Notes under the pieces: generated by a model
Seen by the model: the letters and a program-made list of their open reading frames with translations, nothing else
Databases searched by the model: none
What the model was told of the DNA's origin: nothing
Shown here: piece after piece, positions 27,733 through 38,841 of the stretch
Position numbering within the stretch: position 1 is the stretch's first letter
Layout: every line of letters begins with the position of its first letter
Made by a program: the position numbers and the translations under genes
Assembly (NCBI GenBank): GCA_031310005.1
Contig: CM062383.1
Coordinates: forward strand, 3,658,001 to 3,722,000
Length of the DNA stretch: 64,000 bases
DNA from: Dactylellina haptotyla
Lineage: Eukaryota; Ascomycota; Orbiliomycetes; Orbiliales; Orbiliaceae
Reading direction: 5' to 3'

Positions 27733-28894
27733 CTTTGCGCCGAAAATATTGAACTTGCGCCGGGGGGCAGTGCGGCTAGCAACGAATCGAAACCGATAAG
27801 AGGGCGAGTTGGATAAGTAGGAGGGAGCAGGCGAGATATAAAACGGCAACGTGAACCAACACTTGTGGCAGCTATGTTGTTAGGGAATCCCTCCGTCCGG
27901 TGATATCAGCCGGCCATTCCGATGCCGACGTCACGATCTGTTAGGCGAATGCTTGTCGTCGGCTATGTAGCCGGCAAAGCAGAGATATATATCGACGGCG
28001 AGGTCCGCGTTCGTCCCAATCGATATTGCTGAGAGTCAGGGAACCGGGTTCGAGGACGGGGAGAGAAGTAGAAGTATCCAGGCCGGGACGAGGTCCAAGG
28101 TATGCGACAAGGTCCAAGGTATGCGACAGTCGACCCCTTTTCGATGAATTCATTTCGTGCCTTCTCGCCAACCAGCTGAGGCTGAAAAACAACACGACGC
28201 GGCCCACCACAATCCACTAACCGCATCCGTCGCTCTTCTTGGAGAGCGCGATATCAAAAATAGCTGGAATCGATTCGCCACTTCGAATTGAGAATCATAC
28301 ATAGCCAAAGAGAACCTAGGTGTATTGCTGCTGCCGCCGTGCGGAGATATGGGTCGCTGAACAAACTGCTTTTCAGCTAGAATCCACGGCCTTATCGTCG
28401 AGATAAGACGGCCGATTGAATTCGCTGCTGCCGCCGATACGTTCACCGAACATTACATGTACCCGACAGAGCAAATGCAATGCAAAGGCCGAGTCGACAC
28501 CAGCCCTCGATTCAGTTTCGGTGGGGTCGTCTCTGTCGTCATGCACGGCCACGCGTGGGGATGTTTGAAGAATTCCAATGGCCTGCCGGCCTCCAAATAG
28601 CCCTTCCGCAACTCACGATTCCTACCCCGCTCCACAGTCTCGTCGCGACTTTTAACCTTCTGTACAAATAAGTTGCGATTCGATTGACCAGAGTGCCATT
28701 ATTGTCCTCCTCATCTGCTCTCCAACGCGGACCACCTGCCGTAAGTAGCGGTCTGGATCCCATGCCGGCCAATTGAGATGTTTCTGCGATTAGTCCCGTC
28801 TCCGATACTGCTGGTGGGACACACTTCGAACTAGACTGACCCTTTTCATTCTCGTAGATTTACAGATCTTTAAGGCGGGGCTGAAAAAAAAAAG
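27733..28894. other. GC-rich spacer between divergent genes
   Basis: This 1.16-kb spacer between the MFS (minus) and NmrA (plus) start codons is richer in GC and CpG than the rest of the window. That fits a shared promoter region that has escaped decay. It contains a perfect 19-bp tandem duplication at 28091-28128 (listed separately). Open frames on both strands lack motifs. An A10-A11 run lies just before the NmrA start. Confidence 0.45.
28091..28128. repeat. Perfect 19-bp tandem duplication
   Basis: The unit aggtccaaggtatgcgaca occurs twice head to tail with no mismatch. It lies in the promoter spacer between the divergent MFS and NmrA genes, so it could duplicate a regulator site, or be simple slippage. 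Confidence 0.8.
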
Positions 28895-30010
28895 ATGTCG
28901 GATATCAAAAACGTTATTGTAGTCGGTGTAAGGGAATCCCGTCCTTGACAACTTCAAACGTTCCCGCTCTCAACTGCAGTTTAGATCTGCCAGTATCAAA
29001 ATCCCTTTTTTAACGTCAAAGAGTATAGGCATCGGGCAACCTCGGCCCATCCATCCTCCAGGCCATTCTTGCTTCTAGGAAATTCAACGTCTCAATCCTA
29101 AAATGGTCTGGTGGTACGCACTCTTCGTCGAGCTACCCGGCCAACGTCCCAGTGATTACAACCGACTACTCGCCTGCCTCACTTGAAGCGGCATTCAAGG
29201 GCCAAGACGCCGTCGTTAGTGTTATTGCAGGCGCCGCTCTTGGGGAGCAAAAGAAATTGATCGATGCCGCAGTTGCTTCCGGGGTGAAGAGGTTTATCCC
29301 TAGCGAGTTTGGAAGCAATACAGAGAATAAAGAAGCACAGGAGCTAGTTCCTGTATTTTCTAGAAAAGTCGAGATCAAAGAGTATCTTGAGAGCAATAAA
29401 GATCATGGCCTGACGTGGACCGGTCTTGTTGTTGGGCCCGTTTTCGATAGGGTAAGCTCTCGTGATGCAGAAAAGCCTTATCCCATTGGTTTATCGGTTC
29501 CTCTGGTGGCCATTTCGTAAGATTGAACACTGACATGAACCCATCCCATGACAATAGAGCTTGAAGCTAGGGTTTCTTGGCTTCGATATCCCTTCTCGCC
29601 GTGCCACCATCTATGATAAGGGCGACCGTCGATTTACGGCCTCAACCCTAGCTCAGGTCGCATCTGCTGTTGTTGGAATTCTTTTGAACCCTGTTGAAAC
29701 CGCCAATAAATTTGTGTATATTGGTTCCTTTACGACTAGCCAGAACGAGATCCTGCAGGTTCTCAAATCCATCCTAGGTGACTGGACTGTTGAGCAGGCT
29801 TCTAGTGCCGACCTGGTGGATATTGGGAGAGAGAAGGTCAAGAGGAGGGATAGCACTGCGATTAGACCACTAGTCACTGCGGCAATGTACCATGAGAAGA
29901 GTGGGAGCGACTACGAAGCCGAGCTCGGGCTTTCAAATGATTTGCTTGGGTTAACTAAAGAGGATCTGGAGCAAGTCATCAAGGAGACTGTAAAAGAATT
30001 CTCCCTTTAG
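28895..30010 (+). CDS. NmrA-like / isoflavone-reductase-like NAD(P)-binding protein
   Basis: An atypical SDR of the NmrA/isoflavone reductase type, CipA-like in pattern, expected to be cytosolic. Members are NADPH-dependent reductases or redox sensors. Three exons, 28895-28927, 29029-29451 and 29558-30010, give 302 aa in phase. The dinucleotide motif is VVGASGNLG (residues 9-17), split by intron 1 right after the first Gly. It is followed by the NmrA landmark segments DYSPASLEAAFKGQDAVVSV, VKRFIPSEFGSNT and LGFLGFDIPSRRATIYDKGD, which match the family in order and spacing. The C-terminus (LTKEDLEQVIKETVKEF) is also typical. The first exon is only 11 codons. Length is normal for fungal relatives. 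Divergent neighbour is an MFS transporter, a common pairing in small detoxification loci. Substrate unknown. Confidence 0.92.
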
Positions 30011-31302
30011 TTTAGTTATAGTAGGATGTTGAAGCCATGTAGATATAGCTTTCCTTGTACTGACATAGGAAAGCTACCTAACCTATATTTATTCATATAT
30101 ACACTTTCCTAGCGCATGAGCTTCTCGTCGCTACTATGTACTTAGCTAGCGAATTGGCAGGCTGTCGTGGTGCCATTGAGGAGGGTCGCCAACGTAGAAC
30201 TTAATAATGTTCATTCCCATTTATCCCTAGGCCTTCAGTCGAATTCGTCATGTGAACTAAAGCAGGGCCCAAACCTGGTTTAGGACAGGCTAGATATCCA
30301 ACATACTGAAGGTAGCGAAGCCGTTGTTTATTTGACAAAGAATTGCGACAGGCTTGAGCCAGAGGACTCGCTTGGGTAATTGTTGGTTCACGCGTTGATG
30401 GCCTTCAGAGCTCCGACTCGCGGTGAGGTAAATTCGCCAAGTTCGGTCTGCGCAGACTTCGTGCTTTAAACAAGCGACATTATTGGTTGCGACCACCGCA
30501 CAGCATCTCGCAGCGCGATCTTGGGTGGTCATAATGCTCTCAACGACAACTCCTAGAACCCGAGATTACGACAGATTCAAGCCTGCCTCCGGCTGGCTGT
30601 TTCGCGCAGACAGATTGTCAACATGGTTTTGGAGGGTGATGGGCTAAGCACTTTTCGTCTGATCTCAAACTTTAGCATTCATCCGCTGGAAGCACATGTC
30701 AGAACGATTCGCTCTGAGTGCTCTTTTCTCAGGAGCTAGACTTGCGACCTTGCAACAGTTTCGCAGGGTCTGTTGGTGCTATCGATAACGATGTAGAGAT
30801 GCCTCCCCCCACTCGCCACCACCATCACCACCACAACTGAACCAAGCTTATCGAAATATTCCGGCCATGTTCCTCTTTCAATGCAGGGCCGAATACCCAT
30901 CCCGCGCGCTCATTCTCGTCTGCAATAGCACGAGGCACACTAGCTCGTAAGCTTCAGAAAACGCTCGCGACCATGTGGCTCAATGATTGGCCCATATGGT
31001 GGCAGCGTATAAATCTTAGGAGCGCGATAATCGAAATCAGAAATTCAGCTGGCTCCGGTCTATGCTTCACCCCTCACCAAGCAACGCCCCACCTTATACC
31101 CAGATGATGAATATGGAGTTTCCTATAGTTTCTTCTCGGCGCGAGAGGTTTGAGTGTGCGGAGGGAAACTGCTTGTGGACCCTATATAACCCCGCCGTGT
31201 CTTTCGATACTGCTCCAGTTTGGAATTTCTTCAATACGGTCCCCTTTGTGTCAGCTCATTGCCTCAAATTCTTCTCATCCGTCAACCGGATACCCTTATA
31301 AG
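30011..31302. other. Intergenic region upstream of BTA1
   Basis: About 1.3 kb. It holds a short CAC/CAT microsatellite at about 30815-30835 and the presumed BTA1 promoter with a TATA candidate at 31183-31189. Open frames on the minus strand (30290-30532) and plus strand (31062-31301) have no recognisable domain. Confidence 0.45.
31183..31189 (+). promoter_or_regulatory. TATA-box candidate for BTA1
   Basis: The sequence tatataa, preceded by CC, lies about 115 bp upstream of the BTA1 ATG, a plausible TATA position given a leader of some tens of bases. Based on sequence and distance only. Confidence 0.35.
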
Positions 31303-33990
31303 ATGGAATTTCAACTTCTATCAATGGTCTTTCAAGACCAATTGCTGCGAGTTTCGCTCGCTGGAGCGGCAGCGCTTTTTGTTGCTGTGTTTGTCATATA
31401 CTGGGTTTTGAGTATGGCGAAAGAGGAATCTGGGGTTGTCGCCAACATCAAAAATTTGTTGCTGTTTATCTACTCTTGCTTCCTAAAGCCTCACTCAGGA
31501 GATAACAGTAGAAACCAACAGGATGCACTTGAGAGCTTCTATGGTACTCAAGCTAGCGTTTATGACGCTACTAGGACCAGGCTACTCTCGGGGAGAGAAG
31601 ACATGCTCGGTCTGGTTGCCTCTCAGTTGGAATACAAGATAAAATCCAGAAAGATCAAGAGAAAGCCAATTTGGGTTGATGCAAGTTTTGATTAATCTTA
31701 ACCATATATCAACTTTTTTTTTTTTTTTTTTTTGCAGAATAGCTGGCTAATCAGAGTGGTTCGATTAGGTCGGGGGTGGCACCGGTTACAATATTGAGAA
31801 AATGGCCCAATTCGTCGATGTACCAAGTTTCTTCGAAGCAGTATACCTTGTCGACTTGTCTCCGTCCCTTTGCAAAGTTGCAGTACAGCGATTCGAGCGC
31901 CTAGGATGGAAGAATGTAAAAGTTATGTGCCAGGATGCCAGGTACTTCCGCTTGGAGAACTTCGTCAAACAAACTGAAATGCTGCCGTCCTTACCGCCGA
32001 TGAGCCCTACTTCGACTTCAAGGACCTCATCTCGTCCGACCTCGCCTAACTCCGAAACCGACCGTTACAACGCGGACCTGATAACCCTCTCCTACTCTCT
32101 TTCCATGATTCCTGATTTTCATTGCGCTATTGACAACATGTCAGAGGTGCTTTCTTCCCACGGTATAATTGGCGTCGCCGATTTCTACGTACAGAATCAA
32201 TCGGATTTCATTTCGCGCAACTACCTTGGAGGTTCAATCGATCGCCACTGCATGTGGATCTCTAGGGTCTTTTGGAGGACCTGGTTCGAGATTGATCGTG
32301 TAAATTTAGACGCGGCGCGTCGTGACTACCTCGAGTACCGTTTTGGAACTATTCACAATACCAATTCTCGATGTAGACTCCTCGGCTTCAGAATCCCATA
32401 TTATATTTGGATCGGTTGCAGAAAAAACTCCGGCTACTTTGACGCCAAACAGGCAACAGCATCGACTGTCTTATCTCCCACAACGAGCTCTCCCTTTATC
32501 AAAGCTCTGGATCTTCATAACCGAAATATCACCAGCTTGAATGCCCTCACTTTTAATGATGTAGAATCAAAAGCATACGAATGCGCTGTTGTTAACATGT
32601 CTGCAAGTCTACCTCTGCCACCCTCTTGGTACCAAAATCACAGATGGAGAGTCTACTACGATGATCAGTTAGAAAAACATCGCCAGTTCGGAGATGAATA
32701 CATTTATGCATTCACTTGGGAAGATGTCAATGAGGACCTAAGGATTTTGAACATCAACTCGGAAGACGAGATACTTGCGATAACAAGCGCTGGAGACAAT
32801 ATCTTAGGTTACGTGTTGGAAAACCCGAAGCGTATTCATGCTGTCGATCTCAAGTATGTCTTGTTTCAATACTGGTGGTACCTCTCTATCAAACATACTG
32901 ATGAACACTTTGAATAGCCCCAACCAAAATCATTTGCTCGAACTAAAGCTTGCAGCCTTTACAGCACTCCCTTATCGCGACGTCTGGAGGCTGTTCGGTA
33001 AAGGGAAGCATCAAAATTTTCGGAAACTTCTTGTCACTAAGCTCGCACCACATCTCTCGTCTCTTGCTTTCCAGTACTGGATGCATCAAGGACCGGATGC
33101 CTTTGATGAAAAAAATGGAGGCTTCTACCATACCGGTGGCTCTCGGCACGCCCTTATACTGCTTGCTCGTATATGCAAAGTACTTGGTCTCTCCAGTGAA
33201 CTGGAAAAGCTCGCCACGGCTACTACGCTTGAGGATCAAGTGAGACTTTGGAAGCGTGGCCTACGAAGGATTTTGCTTAATAGAGTTCTAAATTACGCTA
33301 TCATTAGCTCTGAGAAGTGGCTATGGAAGGCACTCGGTGTCCCTCGTAACCAGCGGGCTATTATTGATCAGGACTTTCTGGCTCGCCAACAAGGCCCTAA
33401 CCCAGCTCCCTCATCATTGGACTCTGGTGTTCGCCAATACTTAATTGAAACCTTCGACCCCGTCATTGAAACTACGCTCCTTTCTTCAGAAAATCCCTAT
33501 TACCTGCTCACACTACTATCACGTTACACCCGAACATGCCATCCTCTTTATCTTACACCAAAGGCTCACATTCAATACTCCCAAGAAGGTGCCTTCGACA
33601 ATCTTCGTATCCACACTGACGAAATATCAGAGGTTTTGAACCGTATGGGAGATGAAAGTTTGACTATCGCCGTTGTTATGGATAGCATGGACTGGTTTGA
33701 TCCTCATTCGAATGATGCTCGAGAGCAGATCCGAACCTTCCATCGAGTTCTCAAAGTTGGTGGAAGAGTTATGATACGAAGCGCTGGTATTGAGCCATGG
33801 TATGCTCAAATATTTGAGAGCGAAGGATTCCAAGCAACCAGAATTGGATCTCGATCTGAGAATCCTTGTATAGATAGGTAAGGCATGCACTCTACAACCA
33901 GATTTGAACCATCTAACGCATATGGGAATTACTAGAGTGAACATGTACGCTTCTACGTGGCTCTTCACAAAACAAGAGGCCAAACCATGA
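31303..33990 (+). CDS. BTA1: Betaine lipid (DGTS) synthase, methyltransferase-BtaA fusion
   Basis: Makes diacylglyceryl-N,N,N-trimethylhomoserine from diacylglycerol and S-adenosylmethionine: the BtaA part (DUF3419) transfers the aminocarboxypropyl group and the BtaB-type part adds three methyls. In fungi this phosphorus-free lipid replaces phosphatidylcholine under phosphate shortage. Four exons, 31303-31680, 31769-32853, 32918-33877 and 33936-33990, give 825 aa in phase. A membrane anchor lies at about 17-36. The SAM motif WVDVGGGTGYN (124-134) is split by intron 1, whose donor is GC (GCAAGT) and which contains a T tract of about 20 bases. The C-terminal half, from about residue 393, carries YAFTWEDVNEDLRIL and AVDLNPNQNHLLELKL, diagnostic of BtaA. 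The protein ends in VNMYASTWLFTKQ. No damage; acts at the ER. Confidence 0.95.
31681..31768 (+). other. GC-AG intron inside BTA1
   Basis: Reading through this segment gives a stop within a few codons. Joining 31680 to 31769 restores the conserved WVD-VGGGTG methyltransferase motif exactly in phase. The donor is GCAAGT rather than GT, and the acceptor is GATTAG. A T tract of about 20 bases followed by GCAG sits inside, at about 31711-31737. No GT donor nearby gives the same join. Confidence 0.8.
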
Positions 33991-34692
33991 TAGACACGGA
34001 GTATATACTATGAGACGGTTTGGCAGCAGATATTTCCCTTTCAACTTGAATCGCATGTGTTTGAAAACCCCACAGTTGTAAAATGATAGGTTTTACTGTC
34101 TTTTGAAATAAGCATCCAGTTTTCAGAGAATCGCCTTGTCTTTCTCCCCTTTTCCTATTCCTCATCTTTACTACGCGATCCCCGAATCCCTTCTTGCTCT
34201 ACTCAGGCTTCTTTTGTAGATGCGAAGGTCTTGTTAGCGTTCGTATCTGCTATTTGTTTCCAAATCTTTCTAGATACCACTTAGACAGCTCTGGTTTATG
34301 TATCTAGATCTTTATTCAAAAAAAGCTTCTATATGTTTACAAACAAGCTATAAAGATTTTCCTACTAATTCAATATATAGAATTATATCTTTATATATAT
34401 GCATATGTATGTATGTATGTATGTATGTATATGTATCAATGTCTGTCTGTTTGTAGGTGGAGGTAAAGAACAAAGGAAAAAAATGCCAAATGTTATATAT
34501 GTACATAAAAGTGGCAACTAAAACGATCGAAGTGTGGTTCATGGCTCTTTCTTTCCTTTTTAAAGCAATAATGTATATCTATTGATTTTCCAAATGATCC
34601 CAACTCTATACATAAATTAAACTACCAACGCTGAATGACTGGTCTCTATTAACATCGAAATTACGAAAGAAATATTGAATGGATAGTGGAGG
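33991..34692. other. Intergenic between convergent BTA1 and GH16 genes
   Basis: About 700 bp of AT-rich 3' flanking sequence. It includes a (GTAT)n microsatellite at about 34405-34433 followed by short GTCT repeats. No coding signal. Confidence 0.5.
34405..34433. repeat. (GTAT)n microsatellite
   Basis: About six to seven uninterrupted GTAT units in the convergent intergenic region. Directly visible; no function implied. Confidence 0.75.
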
Positions 34693-35974
34693 CTAATTTT
34701 GTTGGTAAACCGCAACCCAGTCAACCTGCATGCCCACTTTTTCACCATCGATCGTCCCAAGGTAGGGGGTTTTATAGCCTTCTACACCATCAGGAAAGCC
34801 GCCTCCTACAGCAACATTCAATAAAATGAAGAATTTTTTATGAACAAGAAAGTCCCTATTCCACAAAAAGTCACGTTAATGATTTGATAGGGTTATAACT
34901 AGATAATTATGACATTATACGGGTAATTAAACGTACCAAGCAGTCGCATTGTTGATATCCGAACCAGAGATAGAATGACGTCGAACCCCGTTAATCAACC
35001 AGGTAATTTTTTCGGTTTTCCAGTATTTGGAGGATCGATCGATCTCAATTCCGAATGTATTCCAGATACCCCGCCCTACGCCCTTTGTATATGAGCCCTT
35101 TCCGTTCGGCTCATTACATGGGCCCCGGATGGGTATCTGCCCATTATACATCCCGCAATGTACTAAGCCCCAGGTCTGCCGCATTCCGTTTAAGGACTCC
35201 ATGATATCCCATTCTCCTGTTATCCCCGTTAATAGCTGGTAAACTTAAACCATAGCAACCAAATGAGAGAGTTTGTAGATTGTAATGTATTCTGTAGGAT
35301 TACTCACCAACTTCGGGCCATCCTTTGTAGCCCTTATCGCGGAAAACACTACCAAGCATCCAGAATGCAGGCCTATATATACAATAACCTTATCAGTAAT
35401 ACTGCCCTATAGTACCACATGCATTTGCAGAATATCTACGTCTCCAGGATTTCGACAGGGGCAAGTGGTATTTCATATGGAAGGAGCCGACTTCGATAGA
35501 ATTTTCGTACCAGATACCTTTGGACTGCGCTTCTGATGCGCTGCCAAGTTTTATAGATGCCTCTACTATCATTTTCTTACCGTCCACACATGCCCATTGA
35601 TTTTTGGTATTGCTTTCGATTCTAGCAGATGTCCAAGTAGGTCTCCCACTGGATGGCTTTTTTCGTGGGATTATCGATAGAACGCCATTATCAATGCGGA
35701 TATTATTAGTATCCTTGGTATAAGTTTGGATTTCCCCAGTTCCCCAATTAGCAACCTGGCCAGGATAAGAAGTACCAAGATCGTATATCCAATTGTGGCT
35801 CACTCCATCCTTATGGGTGAAATCATCCCACCACACCTTTTTAAAACCAGATCTTTCGGGAACGACACGTTTCTGAAGGGGGTTTGCAGCGACAAAGCTC
35901 GACATTAACGTCCCAAACGTAGGCAGGAGGATAGCATAGACAAGGCAGAGCCTTGATATCGATGTGACTGCCAT
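34693..35974 (-). CDS. Secreted GH16 endo-beta-1,3(4)-glucanase-like enzyme
   Basis: A glycoside hydrolase family 16 protein acting outside the cell on beta-1,3/1,4-glucans of plant or fungal walls. Four exons, 35974-35511, 35372-35308, 35216-34937 and 34855-34693, give 323 aa in phase. The signal peptide is at about 1-30, followed by a Kex2-like KR at 35-36. The substrate-binding aromatic segment GIWPAFWMLG (about 153-162) is reconstituted only by splicing intron 1. The catalytic motif is GEWDIMES: nucleophile Glu178, Asp180 and acid/base Glu183. Trp replaces the more usual Ile/Leu between the Glu and Asp. The C-terminal strand region LLNVAVGGGFPD and the ending MQVDWVAVYQ are typical GH16. 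Two of three introns use GTACG donors. Complete, and convergent with BTA1. Confidence 0.93.
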
Positions 35975-38841
35975 CCTCAGCCCTAGGCAGGTGAAATTGA
36001 ATTTCGGAGGGATAAAGTTTAAATATATGGTAAAAAAGGAGGTCTAGCTGAGGAGCTGGAAATTAGAAGATATCGCCCAAGCACTGGAAACGAATGACAA
36101 GAGTTCAAGGATCAGGGCCCAAAATTAATGAGATACAACAGCTTGTAGAAAGTAGTGGCGAGAAAGAGCCCAAGACCAGCTCGAATCTCTCTATCTATGC
36201 CTATTTATCTAGGCGGTCCCTTCATCTCAATTCTTCTAGACTCAGGGCTGACAGAACGTGGTGGCCAGCGCCAATACTCCGGGACCCGTTGTGGTGGCGT
36301 GTCCTGAAGAAGCAACACACTCCGAAAAATATGGGTGACATGCATGGCCACCCCAGAAGCGAGTCCTTGGTTACTTTTGAATCCAGTCAATCTTGGAACT
36401 TGGCTTATCCATGAAAGGCTCAGCAATATCTGAGCTATATCGAATACCAAAGGCTTCTCTAAGCTAGCAGCCCCTATTTTAACTACCTTCGGATGGCAGA
36501 AATTTGCAAGCTGTAGACTGTAGAGCAAGTTCTAAATCGTACCCTATGGTACACCAAATTCATTGTCTTCATCCGATCCTCTAGATTTAGTTTTTTCTTG
36601 GTTGACGACCCTATGTCGCTCTCCCGCGCAATCTAAAAGTTGTTGCAACCTCAATTTATCTTTGTGGGTCGGTCGGGTCGGCTTTCAGCGGATTAGCGCC
36701 CTTTTTTAACTGGGACCTTGGTGGGGCATAATAGTGCTTCAACCAGAACAATCCCACCTCGCCGGCTTGCCGGCACACAAGTGACGTGTGGATGTGGAAT
36801 CAGGGGTAAAAATGCAATGTATTTCTATTTGAACAGTAATCATAAGCATATTGCATTTTGCATGAGTGATAGATCAAAAGAAAGAGGTATCACAGCACGT
36901 GGGAGATCTCGCGATCAACAAAGTTCTCAGTAAAGGTATACTCGGTTTATTACTATATATCAGTATTGATATATTATTGGCCGGCTGGTATCTTTCCGCA
37001 AGCATGCGCCGATTAGGAATCTCAATCTAAATGCTTCACGGAGCTCATCGTATCGAAATTAATGAATAGTCATCATCTCACAGTAGAAAGAAACTACAGC
37101 ACGAGCTATAAGTTAATAATAAAGGAGTCCGAATACAACCCAAGAATTTCTTGGGTTTCCTTGGACGGGCCATCCCCGATCAGTTTCTCCGGTGTATTGG
37201 TGTATTTGAGGACAACACCGATAATTATCGATAACTCGGAGCTCTGGTTTACGAGACAAATTGTGCGGTCGCGTAACCAGCCTTCTGTGTTGGAGCTTAG
37301 CTAGTCAATCTCGTTGAAACTCTCTCTAGCCGCACTCGTAGCCGCACTCGTGCCGTCGTAGGTAGAAAGCCCTATCCCATTTATAGTCCCAAAGTTCTAA
37401 GGTATCTTATACGAGAGATAGACTTTGATACCTCTGTTATGAATTTAGAGAGTTTCATTGCCTCAGACTCGAACTCCCCAACATAGCAGAGATTTATAGT
37501 ATAGCCACGGATTTCCTCAGCCTCCTAGAATTGCGGTCAAGATCGTGAAGTTCTAGTGCCACAATGATAATTATGAGTAGATATAATACAGGCAGACCAT
37601 ACGAGCCAGTTAATGTTTGACTAATGCATTGTAATTATAGAGCCGTTCATATTGTTGGATATCTGCTAACAGTATATATAACTTCTTCTTTCTTGACGAA
37701 TTAACTGGATCTGCGAGTTCGAGCGCTCACGGATATATAGAACCACGAAAACCCAGCTCTTGTAATTAATTATTGTCTCGATGATCTAGTAGCACTTACA
37801 TAGCATTTCATCCCACGAGGAAGTCAGTAAGCCCCGCCGCTGAAGCATTTTAGCACAAGACTACCTAACTTACAGCTTCGACAAGCAGCAATTAGTTGAC
37901 CGACGCTTGTGTTGAGTGTTAGACAGTTTCTCCTCGCGTGACACCGACGAGGAGCTTAGCATTAGATTCTAGTTCTGTTAGCTCTAGATCTAGAAATAAC
38001 TAGAGAGATCGGGTTTATATTTCTAACTACCGATAAAAGGTCTGGGTTCAGAACCTCTATTTATAAGGCGACACCTGCTAACTAGCTGGCTACGGACACA
38101 TTGTCTTGTGAGACATGTAACCCATCGAATGTGTTGCCGTTCAATGCAGACAAGCCGATCAACGCCAGTCTCGAACCCAAACCAAAACACAACAGTTGAC
38201 ACAACTACAACCACAACGACTATAACCATGATGGCGATGGCCACAACCATAATCAATTGAGATACCAAATATTTCCCAAGGGGGTGGCCCAAGGGGTAAC
38301 GTAACTTTACCCAAATCGACCAATTCCGATGGGTTTGAAGCCATGGGATGATATCCAAAGCTGTATAGACAATTCAACGACAAAAATCTAAATTAGCTCA
38401 AAATCTCGCACCGAAACAGGGTTATACCTATAATTTGACTATAATTATTTCGTGTGTCCAGTAATCCCTTGATTTTGAGTATCTAAGCCATCATATTAGC
38501 GTGTTCCCGCCATTATATGTGCCACAGTGCAATAACCTTTGGCTAGGAGGGAAAGTATCCGAAATGTAACCGGTAGAAGCGGGGAAGAGCCTCTGCAGAC
38601 ACATGAGCAGGTAAACTTGATACGCTCAGATTGCATAATTAGATTAATATAAATATATCAGTAGCTGCTCTAAAATCATCATGGCATAAGTTAAGAGGCC
38701 TCAGGATTCCAGATTTAGTCAGTCCCTCGAGCTTTATCGCTTTGTTTTACTATATACTTAAAATACTCCGTTTATTTCGAAAGGAAGGATTCTTTTTCCG
38801 CAACTCACTATCTTCCCACGCAAGAACCAAAGATTTCAAGA
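35975..38841. other. Long intergenic region with possible LTR remnant
   Basis: About 2.9 kb without a convincing gene. It contains a short 12-bp tandem repeat (tagccgcactcg) at about 37328-37351 and a possible solo-LTR-like segment (37910-38124, listed separately). Several open frames of 70-110 codons occur on both strands without motifs. The rightmost part is the methyltransferase promoter. Confidence 0.4.
37910..38124 (+). repeat. Possible degraded solo LTR
   Basis: The segment begins TGTTGAG, ends ACCCA, and contains a TATA-like TATTTATAAGG at 38058-38068 near its 3' part, an arrangement like a retrotransposon LTR. It is surrounded by sequence without genes. No second copy is present in the window and no target duplication is obvious, so this is only a suggestion. 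Confidence 0.2.

Noticed and set aside
30811-30840. CAC/CAT run reading as a polyhistidine tail
   Set aside because: It is a simple microsatellite in non-coding DNA, not part of a supported frame.
31711-31737. Poly-T/GCAG inside BTA1 as the true 3' splice site
   Set aside because: Joining there gives a frame that does not restore the GGGTG motif; the later GATTAG site does.
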